A stretch of 64,000 nt of DNA from Neobittarella massiliensis (ex Bilen et al. 2018) (GCF_900289145.1 NZ_OKQO01000005.1:248001-312000); one strand, 5' to 3'. Positions 8,668-19,488 are shown, numbered from the stretch's first letter. Numbers and translations are program-made. The notes: a model not told the origin generated them from the letters alone.

Positions 8668-9462
8668 TCACAGCTCCCACAGCGGCGAGGCGGTGTCGCG
8701 CGGGGCCACCGACAGCTGGAGGTCCCCCTCGGGATCGGCCCCCATCATCTGCAGCTGGCAGGCCGTTGTTTGATAGGCTACCTCGGGCGCGTTGGAGTTG
8801 ATGCTGAGGTGGGCCAGCATAAAGCGTGGCACCCCCCGCTGGGTGAGCGTGCACACCGTCTGTGCGCACAGGTCGTTGGAGAGATGGCCGCAGTCGGAGA
8901 AGATGCGCCGTTTGAGAAAATAGGGGTAGTCGCAGCTGCGGAGCATGTTCTCGTCGTAATTGGACTCGAGCACGATGAGATCACTGTCGGCGACTTTGTC
9001 GATAAACCCATCGGGCAGCTGGCCCATATCGGTGGCCACCGTCACCTTTTTGCCCCGTGCGGTCCGCACCCGGTAGGCCATACTGTCGGCGCAGTCGTGG
9101 CTGGTGCGCATGGCGCTGATCTGCATGTCCTGGATCTCAAACGGGGTCTCTTCTTCTATGTAGTGGACCGGGTAATCGCTCTGCAGCAGATCTTTCATCC
9201 GCAGTGCCCCGGCGGTGCCGGTGGTGGTGTACAGCGGGGTGTGGTATTTTTTTAAAAACACCTTGAGCCCCCGCACATGGTCGATATGCTCGTGGGTGAT
9301 GAGGATACCGCCCAGCGACTCGGGCTCGATGCCCCGGCTCTGCAGCTGCAGTACGGTCTGCTTGCAGTTTTTGCCGATATCGACCAGCAATCCGCCGCAT
9401 TCACTGCCGATATAGGTGCTGTTACCGCTGGAACCGCTGTACAGCGTACAAACTTTTGCCAT
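8668..9462 (-). CDS. walJ: WalJ/YycJ metallo-beta-lactamase-fold hydrolase
   Basis: A 264-residue metallo-hydrolase of the YycJ/WalJ family, thought to act as a nuclease linked to cell-wall and replication control. The metal site ITHEHIDHVRGL (about 55-66), further ligands in VATDMGQ and the C-terminal LAHLSI are present, as is the N-terminal LYSGSSGNS signature. It lies 25 nt after murA and 4 nt before rlmH. The walRK two-component genes that often adjoin it are not in the window, but a WalR-like box stands before the M23 peptidase 4 kb away. Confidence 0.9.
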   Translation of the reverse strand: MAKVCTLYSGSSGNSTYIGSECGGLLVDIGKNCKQTVLQLQSRGIEPESLGGILITHEHIDHVRGLKVFLKKYHTPLYTTTGTAGALRMKDLLQSDYPVHYIEEETPFEIQDMQISAMRTSHDCADSMAYRVRTARGKKVTVATDMGQLPDGFIDKVADSDLIVLESNYDENMLRSCDYPYFLKRRIFSDCGHLSNDLCAQTVCTLTQRGVPRFMLAHLSINSNAPEVAYQTTACQLQMMGADPEGDLQLSVAPRDTASPLWEL

Positions 9463-9487
9463 GCTCTACCCTGTCCTCTCTGGCCGC

Positions 9488-10759
9488 TTACTGTTTTTGG
9501 GGCGCACACTCTACCCGGCGGATATCGGCCCCCAGATCGCGCAGCTTGGAGACGATGTCTTCGTATCCGCGCTCGATATGGCGGATATCCTCGATCTCGC
9601 TGATACCGTCGGCCATGAGGCCGGCGATGACCATGGCCGCCCCGGCCCGCAGATCGACCGAGCGCAGCACACCGCCGTGCAGGCGGTCGACCCCGTCGAC
9701 CACCGCCACCTGGCCGTCGACCTGGACGTTGGCGCCCAGTTTTTTGAGTTCTTCGACGTAGGCGAAGCGGTTGTCCCACACGCCTTCGGTGATGATGCTG
9801 GTCCCCTCGGCCACGGTGAGCATGGTGGTCATCTGCGGCTGCATATCGGTGGGAAAACCCGGATGGGGCAGTGTTTTGATGTTGCACTTTTGAATGGGCC
9901 CCTCGCGCTGGACGCGCACCGCCTCGTCGTACTCGGTCACCTGGGCGCCGGCTCTGATGAGGTTGGCGGTAATAGACTCGAGGTGCTTGGGAATAACCCC
10001 GCTGACCAGCACGTCGCCGCCGGTGGCGGCTGCGGCCACCATATAGGTGCCGGCCTCGATCTGGTCGGGGATGATGCCGTATTCGGTGCGGCCGAGCTTT
10101 TCGACCCCGTGGATCTTGATGACGTCGGTTCCGGCGCCGCGGATATCGGCTCCCAGCGAATTTAGAAAATTGGCCACATCGACGATGTGGGGCTCTTTGG
10201 CCACATTTTCTAAGATGGTGACCCCCTGCGCCTTGACGGCGGCCATCATTACGTTGATGGTGGCCCCCACCGAGACGATGTCGAAATACACGTGGGCGCC
10301 GATGAGCTGATCGGCGCTGACATGGATGATATCCCCCTCGATGCCGACCTGGGCACCCAGCGCCTCGAACCCTTTGAGGTGCTGATCGATGGGGCGAATG
10401 CCGAAATCACAGCCGCCGGGCAGCGCGGCACACACCTGATTGTACCGGCCCAGCAGCGCGCCGATAAAGTAGTAGGAACCGCGCATTTTTTTGGCCAGCG
10501 CATAGGGCACATCGGTGCCCAAAACGGTGGTGGGATCGATAGACAGGGTGTTTTTGGTGATATATTCTACCTGGGCGCCCATGGCGGCCAGAATGTCTTT
10601 GCTGATATCGATATCGCTGATGGCGGGCACATTTTCTATAAGACAGGGGCCCTCGGCCAGCAGCACGGCGGGCAAAATAGCGACGGCGGCGTTTTTGGCA
10701 CCGCTCACGTTTACTTCACCGCTCAGCGGCTTTCCCCCGCGGATGACGAATTTCTCCAA
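9488..10759 (-). CDS. murA: UDP-N-acetylglucosamine 1-carboxyvinyltransferase
   Basis: Transfers enolpyruvate from PEP to UDP-GlcNAc, the first committed step of peptidoglycan synthesis, in the cytoplasm. The 423-residue length is standard. The substrate lysine lies in SGAKNAA and the catalytic cysteine in ALPGGCDFGIRPID, so the fosfomycin target Cys is kept. The TTG start at 10759 has AAAGGGAG 9 nt upstream. First gene of murA-walJ-rlmH. Firmicutes often carry two MurA paralogues and I cannot say which this is. A leader of about 245 nt precedes it. Confidence 0.95.
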   Translation of the reverse strand: MEKFVIRGGKPLSGEVNVSGAKNAAVAILPAVLLAEGPCLIENVPAISDIDISKDILAAMGAQVEYITKNTLSIDPTTVLGTDVPYALAKKMRGSYYFIGALLGRYNQVCAALPGGCDFGIRPIDQHLKGFEALGAQVGIEGDIIHVSADQLIGAHVYFDIVSVGATINVMMAAVKAQGVTILENVAKEPHIVDVANFLNSLGADIRGAGTDVIKIHGVEKLGRTEYGIIPDQIEAGTYMVAAAATGGDVLVSGVIPKHLESITANLIRAGAQVTEYDEAVRVQREGPIQKCNIKTLPHPGFPTDMQPQMTTMLTVAEGTSIITEGVWDNRFAYVEELKKLGANVQVDGQVAVVDGVDRLHGGVLRSVDLRAGAAMVIAGLMADGISEIEDIRHIERGYEDIVSKLRDLGADIRRVECAPQKQ

Positions 10760-11526
10760 TGGTAAACGCTCCCTTTACAGACGCAGAGCGCACCTGCCCC
10801 ACTCCCCCGGGGCTGCTGCGGCGCGCTAAACTCGTATACAAAATCGCCACCAATATGCCGTGGACAGCGCTGCCCGGCGGCCGTGGCGAGTGAAAAAAGC
10901 GAAAGATCGCGGTGGCCGGGACCTATACCCGGCGGGGCCGCGCCCCACAAGCGGCACGCTGTGCTGTACGCAGAGATACCCCTTGTCACCACCTGTGTAT
11001 GGATGAAGTTATTATAGCATCTTTGACCAAAAAAGAAAAGTAGCATTTTGCCATTTTGCCCGGCAACATCTGTCTTTGACTGTATTTTCCCCAAAAACAA
11101 GGCCGATACTCGGCAATTTTGTATGTCAAACCGGCACCGAGCGACTGCTGATGCGCCTTGAGGCGGTACGCTGCACAAAAGGCAAGATGTTACGAAATTG
11201 TTAAAACGGGCCAAAAAGCGTTAAAAGCGCACCCATTTACGCGCCGTTTGCCGTTTGGCGGGCGGCGCGTGACGGGCGATGGATGACGGATGATGAGCCG
11301 GTGTGTCGGCGGCAGAGATGCGATCGCAGGATCTGTTTAGAGGGCGAGATATGGGCGGGGAAAAACAGGCGGTCAGCGTGAAAAACAATTGCCGGCTCAA
11401 GAGGGAACAAGATGCTATAGATATTTTTTTACAAAAGAGCATTGGATGGCGGCTCGGGACTATCGGGACGCGGCGGGCGGCAGGAGGCGGGCCCGGCAGG
11501 TGCTGGACGGCGCCGGGGCGGGAGAC
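10760..11526 (-). other. Long region without a gene, including the murA leader
   Basis: No convincing gene is visible on either strand. On the minus strand an extended -10 (TGCTATAAT, -10 at 11016-11011) would give murA a leader of about 245 nt, rich in GC stems between 10800 and 10960. I recognise no known riboswitch or T-box in it. The stretch 11017-11526 is low-information apart from the terminator that follows. Confidence 0.5.
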
Positions 11527-11575
11527 AAAAAAGGCCGGGGGCCGCAGCGCAATCGCTGCGGCCCCCGGCCTTTTA
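11527..11575. terminator. Strong terminator after the M23 peptidase gene
   Basis: A perfect GC-rich stem of about 17 bp with a CAAT loop, A-run on the left and T-run on the right. It is active for the leftward gene and possibly in both directions. Confidence 0.92.
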
Positions 11576-11597
11576 TAGAAATAGGTGATCGCCTATT

Positions 11598-13379
11598 TTA
11601 GATGTAGTTGAGCGGGTCCATATAAGAGCCGCCGATGCGCACCTCAAAATGGCAGTGGTTGCCGGTGGCGTTGCCGGTGCGGCCGACGCGGGCGATCTGC
11701 TGACCTTTGCTGACGGTCTGGCCGGCAGTCACCAGCAGCTCGGAGTTGTGGCCGTACAGCGTTTTCATACCGTTGCCGTGGTTGATGATGATGTGGTAGC
11801 CGTAGCCCACGTTCTGGTAGGCCACTTTCTCGACCACGCCGTCATCGGCGGCGTATACGGCGGTGCCGGCGGGGGCGGCGATATCCATACCGGTATGGCC
11901 GTAGTACCCCCAGATGGGGCAGCTGATATAGCCGCCGGCTACCGGCCAGATAAGGCTGCCGGAAGCAGAGCCGCTGTAGCCGCCGCTATAGGTGCTGGAA
12001 CTGCCGCTGTAGCTGGGCGAGTAGCTGACTTTGGTGCCCTCGACCACCTTTTTAGTGACCGGCTCGGATAGGACCTTGGCACTGAGAATGGTCTTTTCGG
12101 TCTCGACACCGCCGACCGTGACCACGCGGGCGGTGACTTCCTGCTCGCCCTCGACGCCTTCTTGCAGCGTGGTGGTGGTTCCCTTGTCGTACTCGGCGCT
12201 CTGGCTGGTCTCGGTCTCGAAGGGGATCTTCTCGTTATAGGTGACCTGACGGGTGGCCTTGACCTGAATGATGGGCACCGGATTTTGGATGACGACCGGA
12301 TCGCCCGGGAACAGGTCGCCGGTGATGTTGGGGTTTAGGGCCACCAGCGTGCTGAGGGTGATGTTGTTTTTGGCGGCGATATCGATGGGGGTGTCGCCGT
12401 CCTGGGTGGTGTAGATCTTCTCCTCCACCTCCTGCGAGCTCAGCAGGGCGACCATCTCTTCGTCGGCCATCTCGCTGTCGGTGGGGAAAAGCCCCTCTTT
12501 GAGCTCGACGGATTTATTGAACTCCACCGTGGCGTCGGGGTACTGGGCCTTGACCGGGTCGATCATGGCGGCCAGCGCCTGCTGGGTGGCGGTCTCGTCT
12601 TTTACACAGCCCTGGAACTCGCCGTTTATATAGAGACCGTAGCCCTCGACGATCTCGGCGCCGGAGGCGCTGATGAGCGTATTGGCCAGCTCCTCGGTCT
12701 CGACGACTTTTTTCGAGTCGACTACGGCGATGGAGTAGGTGGGGCTTTTGATGTACTCGGTATCGGTGCTGTCTTTGACGGCGATGCGGTCGTTGACCAC
12801 TTTTTTGGCCTGGTTGAAGGTGGCCTCGCTGTCGACGTAGCCGACAACTTGTCCCTCATACTCGACCTTGAGGGCGAAGTTTAAGTTGAGCACGGTGCTG
12901 ATGACCAGCGCGCTGACGGCGATGGCCGCTACCGGCATAAGGTAGTTGATGGCCTTTTTAAAGCCGTGCTGCGAGCGGCCGAACCAGCCCTTAAAGTGGG
13001 CCCGACCGGACTTGTGCGGGTCTTTGTGGGCCCGCCAGGTGCCGCGGACACCGTCGACGATGTTGCCGAAAAAGCGCTGTACCGGGTTGACCAGATGTTT
13101 TTTGGCCTTTACCATCAGTTCGATAAAGCTGTGCGCCACCCTGCCCGGCAGCTGCTTCAAGACGATAGCCATCGCCTTTCTGCGCTTTACCCATATTTTA
13201 TGATAGTGCTTATACCGGCGGATAATCACGGTGCCGATATAGCAGCTGAATGCATCGATCTTGTGGGCGACCTTTTTAACGGTCTTTTTAAAACTCTTGT
13301 CTTCTGACTGCCCGCCCCCGCTTTGGGTCATCTCATCTTTTTTGAGGTCTTGAGACAAACCTTTTGGCAGATGCGCCAT
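11598..13379 (-). CDS. Membrane-anchored M23 peptidase with LysM and G5 domains
   Basis: A cell-wall endopeptidase of 593 residues. A long basic cytoplasmic N-terminus (about 1-145) leads to one membrane segment (YLMPVAAIAVSALVISTVLNL). An outer region follows with a LysM domain (GDTPIDIAAKNNITLSTLVALNP, about 335-380), a G5 domain (about 385-460), a Ser/Gly/Tyr linker and a C-terminal LytM/M23 domain with HTGMD and HCHFEV zinc ligands. The extended basic cytoplasmic part is unusual for the family. ATG 13379 follows AGGAG at 7 nt; a start 42 nt upstream lacks one. The promoter carries WalR-like half-sites, fitting a wall hydrolase. Confidence 0.9.
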   Translation of the reverse strand: MAHLPKGLSQDLKKDEMTQSGGGQSEDKSFKKTVKKVAHKIDAFSCYIGTVIIRRYKHYHKIWVKRRKAMAIVLKQLPGRVAHSFIELMVKAKKHLVNPVQRFFGNIVDGVRGTWRAHKDPHKSGRAHFKGWFGRSQHGFKKAINYLMPVAAIAVSALVISTVLNLNFALKVEYEGQVVGYVDSEATFNQAKKVVNDRIAVKDSTDTEYIKSPTYSIAVVDSKKVVETEELANTLISASGAEIVEGYGLYINGEFQGCVKDETATQQALAAMIDPVKAQYPDATVEFNKSVELKEGLFPTDSEMADEEMVALLSSQEVEEKIYTTQDGDTPIDIAAKNNITLSTLVALNPNITGDLFPGDPVVIQNPVPIIQVKATRQVTYNEKIPFETETSQSAEYDKGTTTTLQEGVEGEQEVTARVVTVGGVETEKTILSAKVLSEPVTKKVVEGTKVSYSPSYSGSSSTYSGGYSGSASGSLIWPVAGGYISCPIWGYYGHTGMDIAAPAGTAVYAADDGVVEKVAYQNVGYGYHIIINHGNGMKTLYGHNSELLVTAGQTVSKGQQIARVGRTGNATGNHCHFEVRIGGSYMDPLNYI

Positions 13380-13423
13380 CCAATCACTCCTGTCTTGGGA
13401 ATTGCCGTGAACCAATTTCAAAT

Positions 13424-13479
13424 CTTACAAATTGGTTACAACTTGGTTACTATTATATCGCAATCCTGTAAGATTTCAA
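13424..13479 (-). promoter_or_regulatory. M23 peptidase promoter with WalR-like direct repeats
   Basis: On the minus strand TTGAAA (13479-13474) and TATAAT (13457-13452) are 16 bp apart. Just downstream lie AGTAAC, TGTAAC and TGTAAG, each starting 11 bp after the last (13451-13424). The last two match the WalR consensus TGTWAH-N5-TGTWAH except for the final G. A 10-bp inverted repeat (13420-13429 with 13467-13476) also brackets the -10. Confidence 0.65.
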
Positions 13480-13530
13480 CCCCTGCCGGCGGAAAAAGCC
13501 GATTTTTGGCCCGATTATCGTGGAACTTTG

Positions 13531-14424
13531 CTAGTAATGGTCGCCAGTGAGCTCTGTCATTTGGTCGATTATACCCTGCATGTCTCCAGGAATTGGGGCT
13601 TGTACTGTAAGATATTGGCCGCTGACCGGGTGTAAAAAGCGCAGCGTGCGGCAGTGCAGGGCCGGCCTGGCGATGGATCGTAACGTTCCACCGTATTGGC
13701 TGTCGCCCAGCAACGGGTGGCCCAGATAGGACATGTGCACCCGTATTTGGTGGGTGCGGCCGGTGGGCAGCTGGCAGCGCACCAGCGAACAGCCGGGGCC
13801 CCGACCCAGGGTACCGTAGTCGGTGCGGGCATATTGGCCGTGTGGATGGACGATGCGTTTGGTGAGGATCTCCTGCTCGCGGAGGATAGGGGCCTCGACC
13901 GTGCCGGTGGGCGGGGTGAGCGCGCCCTCGACAATAGCCAGGTAAACTTTTTGCAACCGGCCGGTAAGTGCGCTGGCCGCATACTGGTTTTTGGCCACCA
14001 GCACACAGCCGGTGGTGTCTTTATCCAGCCGGTTGACGATGCGGAACTTGAGCTGCAGACCCAGCTGGTCGCAGTGGGCGGCAAACACGTTGGCCAGTGT
14101 ATCCTGATGGTGGGCATAGGCGGTGTGGCTGGGCATGTTGACCGGCTTGTTATAGACCATGAGGTCGTCGTCTTCATATAAAACAGGGACGGTGATAAGG
14201 CTGCGGCGATAGGTGTTTTGCTCTTCGGGCAGGCGCACCTGCAGCCGGTCGCCGGTGTGCACCGGGTCGATGGTGCGGATGTGGGAACCGTTACACCGCA
14301 GGCCCAGCGGGTCTTTGCGCAACCGGGTGAGCGTGCGGGAGGAATAGCCGTAAGCGCCTTTGAGGATCTGCTTGACCGACTTGCCGTTTTGGTGCTCTTT
14401 GATGATGTAGACGATCTCCCGCAA
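13531..14424 (-). CDS. RluA/RluD family 23S rRNA pseudouridine synthase
   Basis: Converts specific uridines of rRNA (or tRNA) to pseudouridine. The 297-residue product has an N-terminal S4-like part (GKSVKQILKGAYGYSSRTLTRLRKD) and the catalytic RluA domain with RIVNRLDKDTTGCVLVAKN, whose Asp is the nucleophile, then PTGRTHQIRVHMSYLGHPLLGDSQYGG. The TTG at 14424 is used because GAAAGGAG lies 8 nt upstream; the frame is open further upstream without a site. Target position cannot be told from sequence. Single-gene unit. Confidence 0.92.
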   Translation of the reverse strand: MREIVYIIKEHQNGKSVKQILKGAYGYSSRTLTRLRKDPLGLRCNGSHIRTIDPVHTGDRLQVRLPEEQNTYRRSLITVPVLYEDDDLMVYNKPVNMPSHTAYAHHQDTLANVFAAHCDQLGLQLKFRIVNRLDKDTTGCVLVAKNQYAASALTGRLQKVYLAIVEGALTPPTGTVEAPILREQEILTKRIVHPHGQYARTDYGTLGRGPGCSLVRCQLPTGRTHQIRVHMSYLGHPLLGDSQYGGTLRSIARPALHCRTLRFLHPVSGQYLTVQAPIPGDMQGIIDQMTELTGDHY

Positions 14425-14505
14425 GAATACCGCTCCTTTCTGCCATGACGGATGTTTTACACATTTGATGGGCCGGCGATACGCGCGTGCCCGACATGAG
14501 CTTCT

Positions 14506-14534
14506 ATTATATAGGAAAAAGGCGAAAAAGGCAA
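14506..14534 (-). promoter_or_regulatory. Promoter of the pseudouridine synthase gene
   Basis: TTGCCT (14534-14529) and TATAAT (14511-14506) with 17-bp spacing on the minus strand. Confidence 0.6.
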
Positions 14535-14654
14535 AATAGGGGGTGCTTGTGGGGAGCAAGGCGACATGATACAATGGGTGGGATTACACAGGATACGCAG
14601 AGGAGCCAATGGCCAGACGGCTGACGGCCCCGCTGCCAGATGGGAGGGACACCT

Positions 14655-15443
14655 ATGGCCGTATATCGGGTGACTGACACTGCGCGCGTTGCCCCGCTTT
14701 TTGCAAAGTGGCCGGAGACGATGATCTGGTCGTGTTTGCAGGGCTGTATGGGCAGCGCCTGGGCCGATGACCAGACAGCGCCCACCGCGGCGCTGGTGGC
14801 GCTGGGCGACTTTGGCTTTTTGGCCGGACAGCCACAGCCGCAGCTGGCGGCACACCGGCCAGAGGACGCGCCGGATCTCTGCATTTTGGTGCCCCAGAGC
14901 GAGGCGTGGGCCCGCTGTATTGAGCAGGTGTACGGCGACCGGGCCCAGCGGGTACAGCGCTATGCGGTAAAAAAGGAGCCGGGCGTATTTGACCGGGACC
15001 GGCTGCGGGCGCTGGCCGCCGAGCTGCCGGAGGGCTATGTGCTGCAGCCCATAAACGCGGCGCTGTTTGCACAGGCTAAGGCCCAGCAATGGTCGTACAG
15101 CCTGTGCGGACAGTTTGCCGGGTGGGAGGATTACCGCCGGCGGGGGCTGGGGGTGGCGGCCACCCGCGACGGGCAGCTGGTGGCGGGGGCCTCTTCTTAC
15201 AGTGTGTACCGGCAGGGCATTGAGATCGAGATCGACACCCGCGCCGACCACCGGCGCCGGGGGCTGGCCACCGCCTGTGGAGCGGCGCTGATCCTGGACT
15301 GTTTAGAGCGGGGGCTGTACCCCAGCTGGGACGCCCAGAACCTGCATTCGCTGGCGCTGGCCCAAAAGCTGGGCTACCGCCCCGATGCCCCCTACCCCGC
15401 CTACGAGGTGGGCGAGCGCCCGCCGCACACAGGCCACCTATAA
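14655..15443 (+). CDS. GNAT family acetyltransferase, ZmaR-like
   Basis: A 262-residue protein. The C-terminal part is a GNAT fold: GVAATRDGQLVAGASSYSVYRQGIEIEIDT followed by the acetyl-CoA loop RADHRRRGLATACG. The N-terminal half resembles the GNAT_acetyltran family that includes the zwittermicin A resistance protein ZmaR. Its substrate is unknown. ATG 14655 follows GGGAGG; an ATG 15 nt upstream has no site. It is 16 nt before a cupin gene and probably co-transcribed with it. Confidence 0.85.
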   Translation: MAVYRVTDTARVAPLFAKWPETMIWSCLQGCMGSAWADDQTAPTAALVALGDFGFLAGQPQPQLAAHRPEDAPDLCILVPQSEAWARCIEQVYGDRAQRVQRYAVKKEPGVFDRDRLRALAAELPEGYVLQPINAALFAQAKAQQWSYSLCGQFAGWEDYRRRGLGVAATRDGQLVAGASSYSVYRQGIEIEIDTRADHRRRGLATACGAALILDCLERGLYPSWDAQNLHSLALAQKLGYRPDAPYPAYEVGERPPHTGHL

Positions 15444-15459
15444 AAAAGGAGGGCGCAAC

Positions 15460-15900
15460 ATGCCCCAAAAGATGACAGCGGAGATGGTGGCAGCCAGTGG
15501 CGTTACCTGCAACCACCAGGAGATGGAAAACGGCGAGCGGCGCTTTCGCCTGCTGGGGCCAGACGGCAGCGGCTACATCCGCTGCGAGAACCCCGGCGGG
15601 CCGGTATGGGAAAACAGCCATCTGCACCACACCACCCGAGAGTTCATCTTGGTGCAGCAGGGGCCGGTGATCTGCGCCGTGTACCGGCAGGGCAAGGCGG
15701 TGCTGCGGCTTTTAGAAACCGGCGACTGCTTTTGCCCCGACCCCGGTGTGCCCCACGACCTGTGCATGGGGGCCGGGGCGGTGGTGCACGCGGTGAAGTA
15801 CGGCAGCTGCCCGGCGGGCGACTGGGTGCCGTCGCCCGAGCTGGATATGTGCGTTCGAAAGCTCAGCTGGGAGCAGGCGCTGCAACTGGCCGAGGGCTGA
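15460..15900 (+). CDS. Cupin-domain protein
   Basis: A 146-residue protein with a single cupin barrel. The two motifs can be followed as NSHLHHTTREFILVQQG and DCFCPDPGVPHDLCMGAGAVVHAVKYG, with histidines placed for a metal site. It starts at ATG 15460 behind AAAAAAGGAGG, right after the acetyltransferase. The function is unknown; small cupins of this type are often sugar isomerases or ligand sensors, but nothing here decides it. Confidence 0.72.
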   Translation: MPQKMTAEMVAASGVTCNHQEMENGERRFRLLGPDGSGYIRCENPGGPVWENSHLHHTTREFILVQQGPVICAVYRQGKAVLRLLETGDCFCPDPGVPHDLCMGAGAVVHAVKYGSCPAGDWVPSPELDMCVRKLSWEQALQLAEG

Positions 15901-15939
15901 GCACAGCTTAAACAGCTTAAATTTTATTTGCCAAAACGC

Positions 15940-15968
15940 TTGACAACACCGCCGCCAGTCTGTATACT
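15940..15968 (+). promoter_or_regulatory. Strong promoter of the cold-shock gene
   Basis: Consensus TTGACA (15940-15945) and TATACT (15963-15968) with 17-bp spacing. Confidence 0.85.
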
Positions 15969-15997
15969 AGAGAAGTATTCTAGATGTACATTTGATC

Positions 15998-16059
15998 TCA
16001 CATGTTTTTGTAAATCATTTGCTCGTTAGATGGTCTACAAAAACATGTGATTCTTTTTT
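15998..16059 (+). promoter_or_regulatory. Hairpin with U-tract in the cold-shock leader
   Basis: Positions 15998-16012 and 16036-16050 form a perfect 15-bp inverted repeat around a 23-nt loop, followed by TTCTTTTTT. It lies between the promoter and the coding sequence, so it looks like an attenuator or temperature-sensitive structure in the leader. Confidence 0.75.
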
Positions 16060-16096
16060 GTCAGAGAATATAATATTTTTGATGGAGGTACCTATT

Positions 16097-16309
16097 ATGC
16101 ATACTGGTACTGTAAAATGGTTCAACTCGGAAAAAGGTTTTGGCTTTATTGCTGACGACAACGGCGGCGAGGACGTATTCGTACATTTCTCGGCCATCGT
16201 GGGCGACGGCTACAAATCGCTCAATGAGGGTCAGAAAGTCTCGTTCGAGACCGAGCAGGACCCCAAAAACAGCAGCAAGCTGCGCGCTACCAACGTGACT
16301 GCGCTGTAA
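16097..16309 (+). CDS. Cold-shock protein (CspA family)
   Basis: A 70-residue single-strand nucleic acid binding protein that acts as an RNA chaperone. It is one cold-shock domain with both RNA-binding motifs, KGFGFI and [11 protein letters not shown] 16097 follows GGAGG; a longer in-frame reading upstream runs through the leader hairpin and is not believed. It has a strong promoter, a leader of about 125 nt and its own terminator, the usual layout for cold-induced csp genes. Confidence 0.96.
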   Translation: MHTGTVKWFNSEKGFGFIADDNGGEDVFVHFSAIVGDGYKSLNEGQKVSFETEQDPKNSSKLRATNVTAL

Positions 16310-16320
16310 GTGCACTGTAA

Positions 16321-16361
16321 AAAAAGCGCCCCTCTTTAAAAAGAGGGGCGCTTTTCTTTTT
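16321..16361 (+). terminator. Terminator after the cold-shock gene
   Basis: A 15-bp stem (AAAAGCGCCCCTCTTT and its complement) followed by TTTTCTTTTT. Confidence 0.92.
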
Positions 16362-16559
16362 GCCGGGCGGAAAAAAGTGGGGCTGCTCTGCCCTGCTCTG
16401 GACCGCGGGGCACCGGCGCTTGGGGTGCGCCGGCCTATAAGAAAGATAAAAAGGGCGGGGCCGGGATGGACCCGGCCCCGCTCTTTTTTATGTGCGGTAC
16501 ACAAGCAAACAGCAAACAGCACACAGTACGCAGCTACGCAGCACAGTGTGATGGGACAG

Positions 16560-17633
16560 CTAGGCGTCGATATCGACCGACCAGCCGGCCGGACCGTCGA
16601 GACGGCCCCACTGGATACCGGTGAGCGTATCGTAGAGCTTTTGTGAGATAGCGCCGATCTGGCCGCCGCCAATGGGCATGACCTTATCTTGCCACTTGAG
16701 CTCGCCCACCGGGGAGATGACCGCGGCGGTGCCGGTGCCAAAGCACTCGGTGAGCTTGCCGGCGTCGTAGGCGTCGGCGATCTCCTGGATAGAGATGCGG
16801 CGCTCGCTGACCTTTTGGCCCCAGGACTGCAGCAGCTCGATGGTGGATTTGCGGGTGATGCCCGGCAGGATACTGCCGTTTAGAGCGGGGGTGACCACCT
16901 CGCCGTCGATGACGAAGAAGATGTTCATGGCGCCCACTTCCTCGATGTATTTTCTCTCGACGCCGTCGAGCCAGAGCACCTGGGCATAGTCCTGCTCGTG
17001 GGCCTCCTCCTGGGCGATGAGCGCCGAGGCGTAGTTGCCGCCGGTCTTGGCCTCGCCGGTGCCGCCGCGCACGGCGCGCACGTAGGAGGACTCGACATAG
17101 ATCTTGACCGGGTCGAGGCCGCTGGCGTAGTAGGGGCCGGAGGGAGAGAGCAGGATGATGAACAGGTAGCTATCGGAGGATTTGACCCCCAGCTTGCCCT
17201 CGGTGGCGATGATGAAGGGGCGGATGTACAGCGACGAATCTTTGGCTTTGGGAATCCAGTCGCGGTCGAGATCGACCAGTTTTTTCAGGCTGCAGAGGGC
17301 CAGCTCCTCGTCGATGGGGGGGATACACATGCGCTTGTTGGAGCGGTTGAGACGCTTAAAGTTCTCTTCGGGGCGAAACAGCAGCACGCGGCCGTCGTCG
17401 GCGCGGTAGGCCTTCATACCCTCGAACACCTCTTGCCCGTAGTGCAGGCACATGGCTGCCGGGGAGATGGAGATGGGGCCGTAGGGCTTGATGACCGGGT
17501 CGTGCCAGCCCTGACCGGCGGTGTACTCCATGACGAACATATAGTCGGTAAAGACCTGGCCAAAGCCCAATTTGCTCTCGTCGACGGGCTTATCCTTTAG
17601 GGTTTTTGCAAGTTCCACTCTGATCTCTTGCAT
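16560..17633 (-). CDS. ilvE: Branched-chain amino acid aminotransferase
   Basis: PLP enzyme that interconverts valine, leucine and isoleucine with their 2-oxo acids using glutamate/2-oxoglutarate. The 357-residue length fits the type II (eukaryote-like) bacterial form. The PLP lysine is about Lys196 in [10 protein letters not shown], with [13 protein letters not shown] near the N-terminus and [18 protein letters not shown] near the C-terminus. ATG 17633 is used; a GTG 9 nt upstream is too close to the AAAGG site. It lies downstream of gdhA in the same direction, an apt pairing since gdhA supplies glutamate. Confidence 0.94.
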   Translation of the reverse strand: MQEIRVELAKTLKDKPVDESKLGFGQVFTDYMFVMEYTAGQGWHDPVIKPYGPISISPAAMCLHYGQEVFEGMKAYRADDGRVLLFRPEENFKRLNRSNKRMCIPPIDEELALCSLKKLVDLDRDWIPKAKDSSLYIRPFIIATEGKLGVKSSDSYLFIILLSPSGPYYASGLDPVKIYVESSYVRAVRGGTGEAKTGGNYASALIAQEEAHEQDYAQVLWLDGVERKYIEEVGAMNIFFVIDGEVVTPALNGSILPGITRKSTIELLQSWGQKVSERRISIQEIADAYDAGKLTECFGTGTAAVISPVGELKWQDKVMPIGGGQIGAISQKLYDTLTGIQWGRLDGPAGWSVDIDA

Positions 17634-17793
17634 GAAAATCACTGCCTTTCTACAGTTGGCGGGCCGGACCCGCCGGGCGCCCCGGCTGGGCGGGGCGCGG
17701 TGTGCCGGTCAAATACACACCGCCGCGCCGGCTTTACTTTACCTTGCGAAACACGGGCGGGGCATATATGGGTACCGGCGCGGCGTAAAGATA

Positions 17794-19284
<1,491 letters not shown>

Positions 19285-19375
19285 TTATGGGCTATGCCAA
19301 TTTTTGCAGGGGCGGCGGGGCGCTTGTTTGGGTATACCGCAAGATATTCGTAAGAGTACTTCATAAATTGTTAAG

Positions 19376-19404
19376 TTGCCCCAATAGGTCAAAAATGCTA
19401 TAAT
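19376..19404 (+). promoter_or_regulatory. Promoter of the zinc-ribbon/TM2 gene
   Basis: TTGCCC (19376-19381) and TATAAT (19399-19404) with 17-bp spacing and a TGC extension. Confidence 0.68.
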
Positions 19405-19488
19405 AAGGCCATTGAGAGCGGGCCCACCGCCCGGCGGCAACAGCGCCGAAGCGGGCGGGCCAAACCACAAAATTGGGAGTTGGGTACT

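Noticed and set aside
10790-11010. murA leader as a T-box or known riboswitch
   Set aside because: The T-box AGGGTGGNACCGCG signature and other conserved cores I know are absent.
10723-11214. Open frame between murA and the M23 peptidase gene on the minus strand
   Set aside because: Mixed composition, overlaps the murA promoter and leader, no ribosome site or family features.
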